Origin: Nematostella vectensis
Lineage: Eukaryota > Cnidaria > Anthozoa > Actiniaria > Edwardsiidae
DNA: 64,000 bases
Reading direction: 5' to 3'
Assembly: GCF_932526225.1 (NCBI RefSeq)
Contig: NC_064037.1
Coordinates: 16,680,601-16,744,600, forward strand
The number at the start of each line of letters is the position of its first letter. The first letter of the stretch is position 1. Shown one piece after another: positions 50,001-62,212 of the stretch. A model generated the notes under the pieces. The model had not been told where the DNA came from, searched no databases, and saw only the letters and a list, made by a program, of their open reading frames with translations. The position numbers and the translations under genes were made by a program.

Positions 50001-53000
50001 CATTAGCACCTTGTGAGATATTGATGAAAATGTGTTTTTCAACGTATAAGCCTGTAAGTCAGGCATTAATATACCTGAGAAGTAGAAATTGTACCTTTTT
50101 TCATTCAAGTAACAAGCGAGCTCTACCTAAAATGCAATCACTTTTGCGGTGGTTTCCTCCCAATGAAAGGTCTCTGAAAAGGTTCCTTCAAGATTGGAAA
50201 AGTTTGTGGATAGGACTTGTTTTTATTGTAAGGCCAGATATGTGAATTAAGAACGTCTCAAGCCGACATGTAAAATAATTGCTACCTCTGGCGCACAAAT
50301 AAATCAGACAACAACCGGGGCATGGTTCCTAGAAAGCAGGTTTTGCCTGTTAGCGTTAACCCAGGGATTAGCATGGTTATGGTTAACCCTGGATTAGCAT
50401 TAACCTGCTTTCTAGCAAACAAGGCTAGACCACTAAATGTACCACTGCTCGAGCTGTCTTACATTGTCAGATAGGAATTTTTATTCACTTTCCATACTTC
50501 AAAGTTGAGCGGTGTCGTAGCATAATAACCGGGATGCTTCACCAACTTTTTCCAGATGCAGGTCTTCCTAGTGTGGGATCCTTTTCTAAGTCTTATCATC
50601 ATTGGATAAAAGTTCTATGAATTTTTCTCTTTTCAGATGGGGTTCTCCTGTCCGCTTCCTTTTTAGCGAATAATCCGAATGGGACCTATCCCGATAAGTC
50701 ACCTTGTTACTACACTCGACTTCGGAAAGCTCCCAAGAAACCTGACGAATCGGCCTCTAATGACCAGAAGACAGCGAAATGCCGTAAACACGAGTGAGTC
50801 AACGGCAATGTTTTGAAACGGGGCAGACCATAACATGAATACATTTTCGGGTGGTTGTAGGAGGTTGTGTGGGGCAAACAATTCTGGAAATTCTGGGAAG
50901 AGTGGCAAGTTTAGAATAAATAAGGAAAGTAAGTATGGAAAGTATAAATTAGGAAAAATAAGGACAACTTGACCATCTTGGGGATCTTTGCGGTGCTAAG
51001 GGCCTGTGAGGGCAGGCAAAGCGACAAAAAGTTTAAACAAGATGCCCAAATTATCTGAGAATTCCATACTCTCAAAAAGAACAAAGGTGACCTTGGGGAG
51101 GAAGGGACAATGTCCTCGAAGCAACGGATGGGTAAGAAGTATATTTTTATCCCATATTATTTTGCCTTCAGACCAAGTGCAAAATCATGTGAGGAAGCCA
51201 ACAAATATTTCAATAATCCTAACTACGACCCCCTACCCAGAAGATGCAGCACGAAGAATAACGAAGATATCTGCCAGGTCATAAGCAACAGCAGCAGGGA
51301 GTTGCCAGACTTCAAATGTGACGTCACAGTATGCGGGGGGTCCCTTGTTTCTATCACAAAGGTCGATGCGAAGACGGGTCTGGTGGCTTCCTGGCAAGAT
51401 ATGGACCCTTTCGATGTCAATAAAGTCAAGGAAATGGCAAAAAAGGCTCTGGATGAGGGGTTCTCCTTCGTGTTTCTCCGTTGCAGTGGGTTTCAACAAG
51501 TGCTGATGTTCCCACCTAAGCGAATACAGCCAACAGTCCCTTTGAAAAAGAGAATTAATATTAATATAGTCGTGGTTGACTCTGTCGCAAGGACGCACTT
51601 TTTCCGGGCTATGAAAAGATCTGTGTCTGCCATGCGGGAGATTATTTATGACGACACCATTCCGGCAACTGTACTGGACTTTGAGTTTTTCCAGGGAATC
51701 AGCATGCATACCTTTGATAACATCCGACCGCTGTTTTCAGGCGTCACGAAAGGTAAGCGAAATTAAGAACATCCGGGATCATTCAAAGTGTGGACATTGC
51801 ATTAACTACCTCCCACAGGCCATCAGGATTCATACCTGTTTATAAAGTCCTTGGATGTATGCAGAAACAATCAGCAAGGGTTGTTTAGATTGACTGGAAC
51901 AGACCGTCTCATCTTTATTGTTATTTATGTTACTATCATTTACTCCAATCCTTAACGTTGCCTTGAACCCTTCTTGACATACAACAACTGCCTGCCACCA
52001 CCCTTGCCATGCCCTCCCTTGCCCTTATCACCATTCATTCTTTCTTCCTTACTTGAATCTACCACAGATCTCATAGAAGTTTTCGCTTCCAGGAAATGAT
52101 CATTTCAGCAACGTGGCTTACACCGCGCTCCACCCTTTGGGCATTGACGTGTTGTACGGCCATTACAAGAAGCACGGGTACCAGACGATGTTCCAGGAAG
52201 ACCTGTGCTGGCAAGACTCGTGGGGAATCATGCTGAACAACTTGCAGCAGCATGCCTCAGGACAGGCAAAGTATGTGAGATAGTGATGTGTCATCATCCA
52301 AATTGATTAGAATAGAATACACCGATTATTGTAGAATAAGCTGTTACAAAACAAAGGAACTGCCTATTTGACTTTGTTCAAAACACAAAAGTTGACAACT
52401 GCAACAACTTGACTCTTTTCAGAACTCACAACATTGGCAACTGCAACAACTTGACTCTTTTCAGAGCACACGAAGTTGAAAACTGAACTCCGTCTAATAC
52501 ACACATCGTTGACAACTGCAACAAATGTACTTGTTTAGAACACACAAATTGACAACTCCAACAACTGGACTTTGTGCAGAACACGCAAACTTGACAACTG
52601 AACTCTAAAAAATGTCCCAACATCTGGGCTTAGTCATAAAAAAACGCTTTAAATAAAAGAAACAGAACTACAGAATAGTTGCTAATCGGCTTTCTTCTGA
52701 AAAAACTGTGCTATTATAGGTGGTCTGACTTCCAAGATGTCGTCAGAAAACACAACGTAGATCACTTCGGCCTAACGCATTTCAGCTGCCTTGTTTTGAG
52801 GGGGTACGGTCGCACAAATCCCTACGACTACCCATCAGAAATCTGCTTTAATGGTCTACATTACAGCAAGTACTTCTTCCGGTACATCGCTCTCCTGACA
52901 CGCGAGATTACACAAGACCCAAACGCGGCCCCTCTGATCTCGTACCAGCACTTCAACACGGGGCATACTCCCACAGGGACGCGCGTCACTAACGATGACG

Positions 53001-55435
53001 AGCCGTTAGCGCAGTTTCTTAACGCAATGGCGAACGACCCGAACACGCTCACGATAGTGCTTTCGGATCACGGGCACACGCGCACGTCATACGCAAGCAC
53101 AGACGAAGGCCAAAACGAGCTATACAGTCCATTCCTTTTTATGGTACTGCCCAATCACGTAGCTTCTTTACTTGGGAAACAGAGAGTTGAGGCTTTAGTA
53201 AAGAACCAACAACGGATCTTCACAACATTAGACTTGCATAAAGCGCTGATGTCCCTTCACAGTACGGATAAGCCATCAAGTGATTATAAACAAGCGGGGA
53301 TATTTGCTAAGATCCCTGCGGACAGGACGTGCTCTGATCTACCGTTGTCGCCGTTGGCGCGCTGTCGCTGCGAAGGCTGGGACGAGACGGCTGAGGAGAA
53401 CTCGCCACGGATCAAATGGCTGGCGGAGTTTGCAGTAGGCACGCTCAATGACCTCATACAAGAGCAGTACGTGAAAGGTCAGTATAACAAGTCCAAAATA
53501 AAATATCTCGTATGCATCATGTATGACGGATTGTTAAGTAAACCGGCGTGGCCCACGGAAAACTGGTGACACTACCATTTTGAGTGATAGCTTACGTCTG
53601 TCCTTTAACCTATTGACTCCTGGCTTTTTTCTAGCTGAATTTACAAAAAAACAGACTGAAAACAGATACCCCCCCTATTCTGAGTTTTATACATCCCGTC
53701 AAAGTAAAACACAGCTGCACCTAGTCAGCGGTATCCAAGCTTTCCAACAGTGCTTTGCGGTCCCCACTTTTAATCCTTCGTCGTTGTGCTGAAGCCAGCA
53801 CAAGTTGATGGTTGCTTGTATTTTTCATCAAAAATACAGCTATGAGCATATTAGGAGAGTGTCTCAGGACATCATTAAGTCTTTTGGGGCATAATTGAGT
53901 GCTTTGCTTATGGATATTTGCAAACAAAGGTGGATTCATGATGATTTTTTTCTTGTTTGGCTTTGCCTGGATGAGAAAATAATTTTCTAATGAATCACCA
54001 CAGCTCTCCTAAATGCTGTCTTTTCTGAAACCAAATTGATTCCAAAATTGTTTACACTGCTGTTCTGGGTCTGTATGACCTGGAATTGATTTGTTTGGCT
54101 TCGGGGTGAAAAGACTTATATAAAAACCATCTGACTTTGGGGAGAGGAGTGTTGACTGGCCCTCCCCTCGTGAATTTTCCCCTGCATCTCCCAGAATGCT
54201 TTGCAATACGTAAAGACATCTTCGTGGTTGTACAATCCTTCAAGGAGTGGACATTGTGTTTTGAGGCCATAGAAATGTACCTGGATGATCAGAATAAAGG
54301 TATCAATTTGTGTCTTGAGCTGTGTTTGCTGATCTCTCTCCCTTGATTCTGCTTTTCTCTCCTTGTTCGATTTGAGATTTGTCAAGGAACCTGTGCTATT
54401 ATTTGGCTTAAGAGTAGATACCAACACCTTGGTTGGATGCATATCTGCAAGACCATTTATCCCTTAGACTGATGCCTGAGTATCTTCATCTTGTTGTGTT
54501 TATTTTGCATTTATGAATTTTTTGGGTTGTGGGTACTTCCCAAAGCCGGTACAGGCCGGTTGAGGGGTCAGTGTGTTAATGGCGGGTTGTTTACTAAGCC
54601 GTGGCCCACGGAAATCTCGTAGCACGACCCTTTTAATTGATAGCTTCCGTCTATCCCTTAATGGCGGGTTGTTGAGTAAACTTTGGCACACGGAAAACGC
54701 GTCCTGTGGCCCCTTTTATTGATAGTTTCCGTCTATCCCCAATGACGGATTGTTGACTAACCCGTGGCCCAAGACAAACTCTTGACAGAGACTCGTTCAC
54801 TTTTTTCACCAGGCCTATCCGACGCTCAGTCAATCCCGGGAAACTGCGTGCGCCTGCTTGGCAAATCCTTTTCTTCCATCAGACAAAGAAGTAAAGGCAA
54901 AAGCAAAGTGACCACATTCGACCTTCACGTGACTGCGCATGCCTCGGTACCGCTGACCGAAGACGAAGTATTCAAGGTCGCAGTTTCACATGGTGACGGA
55001 GTATACCCGGCGCTGAAATCTTACTCCAGACATTCACTGTACAACAAATTCAAGAACTGCGCCGACAAACAGGTCGACCTTAAGCTTTGTATCTGTTCCA
55101 ACAAACCAAGAACCTCCAATACATCACAATATATGAACGAAGTTATTTCCTCCAATGTCTTTGGATCGAAATCAGAAGTGAAGGATATCAGTGGAGGCTG
55201 TGTTTTCTTGATAACGCGTTCTCACGATGGTTTGACCTTGGTGTACGAGGTCGCAAACTTGTGTCCTGTTAAAAAGCAAATAGTTTTTGAAGGCTCGGAC
55301 TATTATGTAGATATTTCCATGAAGCTGCCAAGGACCATAGACGCTGAACCGAACACCGTGCATTTTGTGATATCCGGAGTGCGTAGAATTATGGCATTAA
55401 GCTATTTAGAATTTAAGACTCGTGTTGTTCGATAA
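47006..55435 (+). CDS. DUF229-family type II membrane protein, gene 2 (9 exons)
   Basis: Exons in consistent phase: 47006-47050, 48570-48678, 48909-48932, 49032-49097, 50637-50793, 51172-51752, 52093-52270, 52720-53477, 54813-55435; 2541 bases, 846 residues. A short cytosolic start (MAKTETADPFRQRNL) is followed by a signal anchor (FIGLVLIGGTSLIFVLF), then stalk exons of 24 and 66 bases not found in gene 1. The lumenal/extracellular region has CYYTRLRK and the sulfatase/alkaline-phosphatase-like core [17 protein letters not shown] and LSDHGHTR. Large exons have the same lengths and phases as gene 1 (581 and 758 bases). Known DUF229 proteins lack a defined substrate. All donors are GT and acceptors AG. 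Confidence 0.85.
48060..48480. other. Intron 1 sequence of gene 2 with MITE-like pieces
   Basis: CAGGGCGGATCTAGG near 48061 resembles the end of hAT-like MITEs. The rest is AT-rich without coding signal. Confidence 0.35.
49238..49380. mobile_element. MITE-like repeat in intron 4 of gene 2
   Basis: GGGGGGCCTGGGCCTGGGCC near the left and CCTTTTTAAAAATCCTGGCT / ACGCCGCTG at the right. TCCTGGCTACGCC ends are characteristic of widespread hAT-type nonautonomous elements. Noncoding. Confidence 0.5.
50329..50420. repeat. Imperfect palindrome in intron 4 of gene 2
   Basis: CTAGAAAGCAGGTT and AACCTGCTTTCTAG frame TTAACCCAGGGATTAGCATG and its inverse. Arms are about 35-40 bases. Confidence 0.8.
52380..52615. 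repeat. ~50-bp minisatellite in intron 7 of gene 2
   Basis: Four to five diverged units of TTGACAACTGCAACAACTTG, then ACTCTTTTCAGAACACACAA. Noncoding. Confidence 0.8.
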
Positions 55436-55487
55436 AGATGATTGCGACGTGACAAAGACCTTTTATTGCTGGCAAGAATAGGACGCC

Positions 55488-55659
55488 ATTAAAACCCAAT
55501 GCACAAAAATTAGGTCATTTTAAAACTAGAAGTTTTGATACCATTCGTATATTTATCATATTCCAAGAAAGGAATTTCCATAGATATGGAAGGAAGATTC
55601 ATTTGAAAACATTCTGGTGTATCGCACGGGTGTACACGCACACGCACACTAAAAATAAA
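55488..55659 (+). terminator. Candidate poly(A) signals, gene 2
   Basis: ATTAAA at 55488-55493 and AATAAA at 55654-55659, about 55 and 220 bases after the stop. Which is used cannot be told from sequence. Confidence 0.35.
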
Positions 55660-55669
55660 CAATTTCAAT

Positions 55670-56185
55670 TTAAGCTGTATTCCTTGCTCAGACATGAGTC
55701 GTATGGTGGCTATGTCAAAATCAAGCACCGCCCCCCCACCCCCCCCCCCCACCCCTGTCTTGTATTCCTCACCCACAGTATCCGTTTCCTGCTTTTAGAT
55801 CAGAACGAGCACTTTCTAGTACGCTAAGAACCCCTACATCACAACTATCATTATCAGAAAAAAAAATGACGCAAAAAGTTGTCTTTTGGATCTTTAAAAA
55901 TATATAATGAAGTATTAAAAGATTACAGGCATAGAATAATGCGAGCATATGGCTAAAGAAAGGGCGCGAGCTTTTGGGATGCTCAGAAAATTCGAAAAAT
56001 ACCCCTAAAAAATAAAATGCTTGCACGACCAAAAATTGCTACCCTAAAAATACCTCAGAAGCCCTAAATATACTATTTCTAAGAGAAAGGCAAATTTTTT
56101 CACGGACATACCCTAAAAATACCCAAGGCCCGATTTTGGGCCCTAAAAATACGACGAGCGACCCTATAAGGTCGACATGGGACGA
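55670..56185. other. Gene-free spacer between gene 2 and the LINE
   Basis: AT-rich with two C-runs near 55731-55765. Repeated CCCTAAAAATAC units (about 55995-56155) are probably a degenerate local repeat. No coding signal. Confidence 0.5.
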
Positions 56186-56219
56186 ACCCCCCCCCCCCCC
56201 CCGGGGGGGGCTTATACTA

Positions 56220-57998
56220 ATGAGCAATGTTAATGTCATGGTGGACATAGTTGGGATAACGGAGCACAAGAAACTATTAAGTATTAACAAGAAAAAGCAA
56301 TTCAGATGGAGCGGAGACTCTGATCAACTAAAAGAATTTCTGTTGTCCTACTTAGAGGAAGGAAATAACGATAAATTTGTCAGCATAAGTAGGAATGGAG
56401 CAACAAGAGTACTTAAATTTGAATCGGTGACGGTTAATTTCTACACCAGCACGAATACACTCCAGATACAAGGTGCGGGTAAAGATGGTTATATCTCAAA
56501 ACTCACCGATCTAGTAAACACAAATAGTGGCAATAACGAAAATGCTGAGACCGAAACTGATCAAGCAGAAGCGGGCGAAGAGATATCACAATCGAGCAAG
56601 AAACAGGACGAAGAGAAAGGCGAAAAAGCGATGCATGATGCTCGCTATGAAGAGATCGAAGCTTTTATGGCAACTCAAAGAGAGTTTAACTCGAAAATAG
56701 AAAGTCAAGTTTCCAAAAATACGATCGAGATTGGGGAGCAAAGTATTGATTTGGAGGATTGGAAACAGAAGATAAAGAATGGTCTGTCCGATGTGAAGAT
56801 GCATTGTGAAAGTCAAATCGACTCACTCAAGTTTGAAATAAGCGAAAGTATTAAAGATGTCGCTAAACAAGTCTCCAACCTGTCAAACAAAGTAACAAGC
56901 GAGTTTAAGTCCGTCAAAAATAAATCTGCATCAACAGCGGAAACAATCCTCAAAATATTAGGCGACTTAGGAGAAATTAAGGATCAACTCCTAAAGACAG
57001 AAGAAACAGTGGCGCAGATTCACGAGACCACGCAATCAACCCACTCACGCGAACAGACGGAAGCAATTGAAGTATGCAGTCAAGAAACCAGCGAAAGTCA
57101 CCGAATTGAAATACTTGATCAGTCACGGCAATCCGGTCAGAGAGAGGCAATAGATATAAACAGACAGTATGCTAGTCACAGAAACAGCCGACTTGAAACA
57201 CCTCGGGATACTAGTAGCCACCCAAGGACTCAGCAACGGGAAAATCACCCCAATCAACCAAGCAGTGCTGCGCAAACCAGTGGCAGTAGTAATGGACCAG
57301 TTCTACTACTGGGTGATTCCGTTCTCAGAGGTATAAACAACCGTAGATTCTGTCCAAGCCGATTTGTAAATAAGCAATACGTACAAGGTGGAACGCAGGA
57401 AATGGAGGAGTACATCGATTCGCTTACAAAAGAAGACAAAAACGACTACGAATGTATTGTGGTTCACTCCGGGGTAAATGATTTAAGGAAGTCTAGAGCA
57501 ACAGACATCGCTGACAACATGCAAAGATGTGTTCAGAAATTAAAATCACGTTGGCCGAAAGCAAACATCTATGTGTCGGGAGTTTTATACAGTCTCAAGG
57601 GAGACAATGTAAAAGTAGATGACGTAAATTATTATTACGAAGAAATCTGTCGGAACAATCAGGGATTATGTAATTTCATCAACAATCAAAAAGTCACTGC
57701 GGACCGATTTGGAAACATCGATGAGGACTCCTTCTACGATGACATCCACTTGAACAATCGAGTTGGTACCAAAAAGTTAGTGACGAACATCAAGGTACAA
57801 GTTGGTCTGAGAAGCGAAGACAAGGAATCCAATCGAGAAGGACAACAAGCTAGGAAATTTAACAGACAAAGAAGACAAAGACCCCCATGGAATTCAAGCT
57901 ATAATGAAGCATTTCCGACACTTCCACCACCTTTCCGAGCACTTGACGCATTGGCGGAATATTTCAAAAGACAGGGGTTTGCGCACCGTCCAAGATAA
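56220..57998 (+). CDS. LINE ORF1 with C-terminal SGNH-hydrolase (esterase) domain
   Basis: About 592 residues from the ATG at 56220; the frame is also open upstream, and the ATG at 56238 is an alternative. The N-terminus (residues ~25-95) is a small conserved domain shared with the other LINE copies (WSGDSD, FESVTVNFYTSTNTLQIQG). Residues ~140-275 are K/E/Q/S-rich coiled coil. The SGNH fold occupies ~360-520: LLLGDSVLRGI (nucleophile Ser), a GGT block, VHSGVNDL (Asn) and DDIHLN (Asp-His). ORF1 proteins bind LINE RNA; the esterase domain is known from CR1/L2-type LINEs and its role is unsettled. The tail is basic and R/Q-rich. Confidence 0.85.
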   Translation: MSNVNVMVDIVGITEHKKLLSINKKKQFRWSGDSDQLKEFLLSYLEEGNNDKFVSISRNGATRVLKFESVTVNFYTSTNTLQIQGAGKDGYISKLTDLVNTNSGNNENAETETDQAEAGEEISQSSKKQDEEKGEKAMHDARYEEIEAFMATQREFNSKIESQVSKNTIEIGEQSIDLEDWKQKIKNGLSDVKMHCESQIDSLKFEISESIKDVAKQVSNLSNKVTSEFKSVKNKSASTAETILKILGDLGEIKDQLLKTEETVAQIHETTQSTHSREQTEAIEVCSQETSESHRIEILDQSRQSGQREAIDINRQYASHRNSRLETPRDTSSHPRTQQRENHPNQPSSAAQTSGSSNGPVLLLGDSVLRGINNRRFCPSRFVNKQYVQGGTQEMEEYIDSLTKEDKNDYECIVVHSGVNDLRKSRATDIADNMQRCVQKLKSRWPKANIYVSGVLYSLKGDNVKVDDVNYYYEEICRNNQGLCNFINNQKVTADRFGNIDEDSFYDDIHLNNRVGTKKLVTNIKVQVGLRSEDKESNREGQQARKFNRQRRQRPPWNSSYNEAFPTLPPPFRALDALAEYFKRQGFAHRPR

Positions 57999-58036
57999 GT
58001 GCATATGTTGAAATAATTTAATTCACATGTAATCAG

Positions 58037-61000
58037 AAAAAGATTCGTTTTGGTTGTTGGAACTTAAACGGTTTCAACAGTAGGGTTGTGGGAAATAAGT
58101 TAAAATTTAATGATACTTTAAGCACTATTAAAAGACACGACATTTTTGGGATAGTGGAAACGCATGCAAATCAAAATTCCGATCTCAAAATAAACAACTA
58201 TAAACATTTTGTAAAACATAGAGATTCAACAAGATACAAAAAATCGGGGGGTATAGCCGTGTACATCAGAGAAAATATTTCCAGTGGAGTTAAATATATA
58301 CCAACAGATAATGAAAATATCCTATGGGTTAAATTGTGTAAAAATATTTTCAACTTACAAAAAGACATTTATTTAGGAACTGTGTATCTAAGCCCAGCAA
58401 ACGGGCGATGTAATAATTATGAAGAAGACATTCTAGAAGAACTTGAATTTGAAATATTAAGGCTCTCTCTAAAGGGGGATGTCATTATCCAAGGGGACTT
58501 TAATGCAAGAACGGGTATTTTGTAAGAATTTGCTCTGGATGATGAACAAAATGACGAATTTATGGGTCTACCAAAAGATTACCAAATTGATATTCCAAAT
58601 AATAGAAATTCACAAGACTCTAAGGTGATTGACAGCCGAGGAAGAAATTTAATAGAAACGTGCACTGCACTCAATATGCGAATTTTGAACGGCAGAGTAG
58701 TAGGTGACCTTGAAGGTAAGAAAACCTGCTTTCGATACAACGGAAGCAGCGTTGTTGATTACATAATTGTAAATAATGAAAGTTTAGACATTGTTGATTA
58801 TTTCATTGTGAATCCGCTTGAGCCACACCTGACTGATCACTGTTCGCTTTCATGCAGTCTAAACCTGAAATTTACATTTAAACAAAAGGATAATTCAGAA
58901 AACGTACAACTAAGTGAGCTCAAAAGATTGCGCTGGAATAACGAGATCAGTAGCGAGTTAAAGCTATTGTTCGAGTCCGAAGAAGTGCAAACAAATTTAA
59001 ATGCGGCTTTAAATAATAATTGCGTAGACACATCAGTAGATCTTTTTACAGAAACGCTCTTATCCGCATGCGAAAACGCAGGACTGCGCTACCAAAACAA
59101 TGACATTAAAGAGAGCAGCGTTAACAAAATGTGGTTCGACAAGGAATGTAAAAATGAAAAAGAAAATTTACGCTCACTAGGCAAATTACTTTCAAAGCAG
59201 CCTGACCAACGCGAGCTAGGAGCCGTCTTGAAGGAAAAAAAGAAGTCTTTTAAAAAACTCTGTAGGCGGAAAAAGTATACGCATTATAATAATATAGTAA
59301 ACAGTATCGATTTCAGAAACTCTAAAAACACTTGGAAACAAATAAATAGGATTTTCAACAGCAATACACATAAACAATCACATCAAATTAGACCCGAAGA
59401 AGCTGCTGTTTTTCATCAGCACTTCGAACAATTAAACGCGACAATAGAATCACAAAATACAATGGAAGAAGTAGAAAAAACGCGAATAAACAATAGGCAA
59501 GGGCCATTGGATCACGAATTCACGGAACTCGAAATAACTAACGCCATAAAAAGTCTAAAAACGGGTAAAGCACCCGGCGCTGATAATATTTTAAACGAAG
59601 TATTAAAGTGCGGCGAAGAAACTCTGAAAAAGCCATTACAAATTTTGTTTAATAAAATTTTGAATAGTGGGGAATACCCATCTAGCTGGAGTTATGGTCT
59701 GATAGTACCGATCCTGAAAAAAGGAGATCCTAGTAAACCGGAAAATTTTAGAGGTATTACCTTACTCTCGTCACTAGGAAAAGTTTTCACATCCATAATG
59801 AACAACAGATTGTACAATTACCTTGTCGAAAGAAAAATAATCAAACCTGAGCAGGGAGGATTCAGAAAAGAGCATGGAACAGTGGATAGTATTTTCATCC
59901 TAAAATCTTTGATTGACAAATACGTTAAAGCAAAGCCAAAAAAGAAACAAAACTTCCTATTTACGTGTTATGTTGATTTCAGTAAAGCTTTCGACAGAGT
60001 ACCAAGACACAAACTTTTTGATAAGCTAGAGCGTTCAGGCGTAACAGGGCGATTTCTTGAAGTTTTGAAATCAATTTACACAAATGATAAGTCCTCAGTC
60101 AAAATTAGAAATCTGTTAACGCCAGCCTTTAGGTGTTACAACGGAGTGAAACAGGGATGTATGATTTCCCCGACACTATTTAATTTTTATCTCAGCAGCT
60201 TGTCCGAGGAACTAAATACAGTAAGAAATTGCAACGATGTCGAACTCAATTCACGACCTATTAGTTGTTTACTTTATGCCGACGATTTGGTAATCGTCTC
60301 GAAGACTGCCACGGGGCTACAAAAATATTTAGACAAACTAAGCGAATTTTGTGATGAAGCAAAACTCACTGTTAATCTAGAAAAAACTAAGATAATGATA
60401 TTTAATAACTCTGGGAAAACAATGAACAACTATCTCTTTAAATACAGAAACAGTAAAGTTGACATTGTCAAGTCATATAAATACCTTGGGGTGCATTTTA
60501 GCACCTTTGGGAACTTCAGCCTAGCAAAGCAAGAAATAAAGAAGGTCGGACTAAAAGCTTTATATAAGCTTCGAAAAGAAATGGGAAACCACTTTAGAGA
60601 CAAAATAACTCTAACACTTAGGCTCTTTGATACCCTTGTAACCCCAATTCTATTATATAGTAGCGAGGTGTGGGGAACAGACTGCAATGACAAACTAGAA
60701 AAAGACCCCATAGAATCTGTACACACAAGGTTTATACGTTGGCTGCTAGGCGTCAACAGGTACTGCAGTTCTAATGCATGTAGATCCGAGGTCGGTAGAT
60801 TTCCAATGCGTTTAAAAGCCAAATGTAGAGCAATAAAATATTGGCAAAAAATGATAAATTCTGACCACAGTAAACTTGCTGTGTTGGCTTTCCTAGATTC
60901 TTTAGAAAATAACAGCAAGGTAACTTAGGTGCACAAACTGAAAAACATTTTAGATCGAGCAGGCTTGGGCTATATATGGCTTGATGCCCCAAACACGTCT

Positions 61001-61522
61001 ATAAATTTAATAAAGATGCGCTTTGAAGATATCGAGCGACAGGTGTGGCTAAGTGAGATTCACAATGATAGTAGAAGAGACCCACGCCAAAAGAATAAAT
61101 TGCGAACTTTCAGGACCTTCAAGGTGGTCTACGAACTTGAAAAATATCTTACCCAAATTAATAATGTACAACACAGAATTGCCGTCACAAAATTAAGACT
61201 AAGCAATCATAATTTGGCCATCGAAACAGGTAGACATGCCAAACCATATGTGCCCCCAAATGAGAGGAGGTGCACGATTTGCAAAAATGGAATAGAAAAC
61301 GAAGAACACTTTCTTGTAAAATGCCCTACATACAACGCGATTAGAAAGACATACTATAGTGTTATCAAAGACAAAACTAATATCAACTTAAATGCAATGA
61401 CATCTGAAAGAGCTTTCCTTTTTATTATTACCATGGATCAAAGAAACGAGATCATTAACAGGGAAACTGCAAAATATATTTTTGACTGCACAAGAAAAAG
61501 ATTTGAATGCCTAAAAGAATAA
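58037..61522 (+). pseudogene. LINE ORF2: AP endonuclease, reverse transcriptase, C/H tail
   Basis: One frame, interrupted by TAA (58523-58525) and TAG (60926-60928). Endonuclease: CWNLNG, GIVETHAN, GTVYLSPAN, QGDFNART, then VVDYIIVN and LTDHCSL. Reverse transcriptase: TGKAPGADNILNEVLK, LIVPILKKGDPSKPENFRGI, CYVDFSKAFDRVP, GVKQGCMISPTLFNFYL and LLYADDLVIVS. The C-terminus has C-x2-C-x7-H-x4-C (CTICKNGIENEEHFLVKC). No ATG precedes the WNLNG block, so translation may depend on ORF1 or on a lost start. Apart from the two stops the frame is clean. Confidence 0.85.
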
Positions 61523-61892
61523 ATGCACACCACGGATAATGACAACCTCCTTTTTATCTTAACTATTTGGAAAAACACCTGATATATAATCATGTATAAG
61601 GGTACCAAATAAAATATATTGATTGATTGATTGAAGATTGAGCAATGCCCGCATCTAAGGGGCCCATTTGGGTGCCCCTAAACTCACCTTCTCTTGACGA
61701 AAATTAAAAAAAAGTATCATCCTCTTGTCGCAGCAGCCGCTGTGTAGATAGAGCGTTTCAGAGAAGTGAAATACTCAAAGTAGCGGCTATACTGCCAATG
61801 GATTGTTTGAGCCTTAGTACTGTATTGTTAAATTTCACGCGTGAGGTATTCTAGTACTGGGACTAACACAGTACCTTAGTCCCTCACAAGCC

Positions 61893-62034
61893 ATGGCGGA
61901 ACCCATAAGGAACTATGACTTCATGTTTAAGATCCTTCTCATCGGAGACACGAATACTGGCAAGACGAAGATACTCGGCAAATATGCAGGAGAAGACAAG
62001 ATTAACGGGAACCCATCGGGAAAACAAACAATCG
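61893..62034 (+). CDS. First coding exon of a Rab/Ras-like small GTPase
   Basis: ATG at 61893 begins MAEPIRNYDFMFKILLIGDT, with the P-loop GDTNTGKT (residues 18-25) and a TIG switch I end just before a GTAGGG donor at 62035. The N-terminus (YD-x-x-F-K-I-L-L-I-G-D) is Rab-like. The threonine-asparagine-threonine inside the P-loop differs from the usual S-G-V-G-K-S/T. The exon ends in phase 1, consistent with intron positions after switch I in Rab genes. No downstream exon is visible before the LINE fragment, so the rest is beyond 64000 or the gene is disrupted. Confidence 0.7.
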
Positions 62035-62212
62035 GTAGGGTTAGCAAAGCGTGCACTTATCCAAGCACGGTGGGTTGTGTTATACACAATGCCCACTGAC
62101 CTTTAAAGTATTAGTTCTACAAGATCTACAGTAACTCTACAGTAGCTATAGCATTTGTGGCTTCGCAATCCAGTCAAGAATGCTTTTAGATAATTATAGC
62201 TTTCCGTGCAAC

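Larger units (their letters stand above)
56186..61636 (+). mobile_element. CR1/L2-like LINE, nearly full length
   Basis: ORF1 with an SGNH-hydrolase domain is followed by ORF2 with AP-endonuclease, reverse transcriptase and a C-terminal C/H-rich motif. The 3' end has no poly(A) but a short TTGA repeat (ATTGATTGATTGATTGA, near 61618-61635), as in L2/CR1 elements. The 5' end is placed at the C-run/G-run near 56188-56210 and is uncertain. ORF2 has two single in-frame stops, so this copy is probably inactive but recent. Confidence 0.85.

Noticed and set aside
56586-56816. Minus-strand open frame inside LINE ORF1
   Set aside because: Antisense to the coiled-coil region of ORF1.
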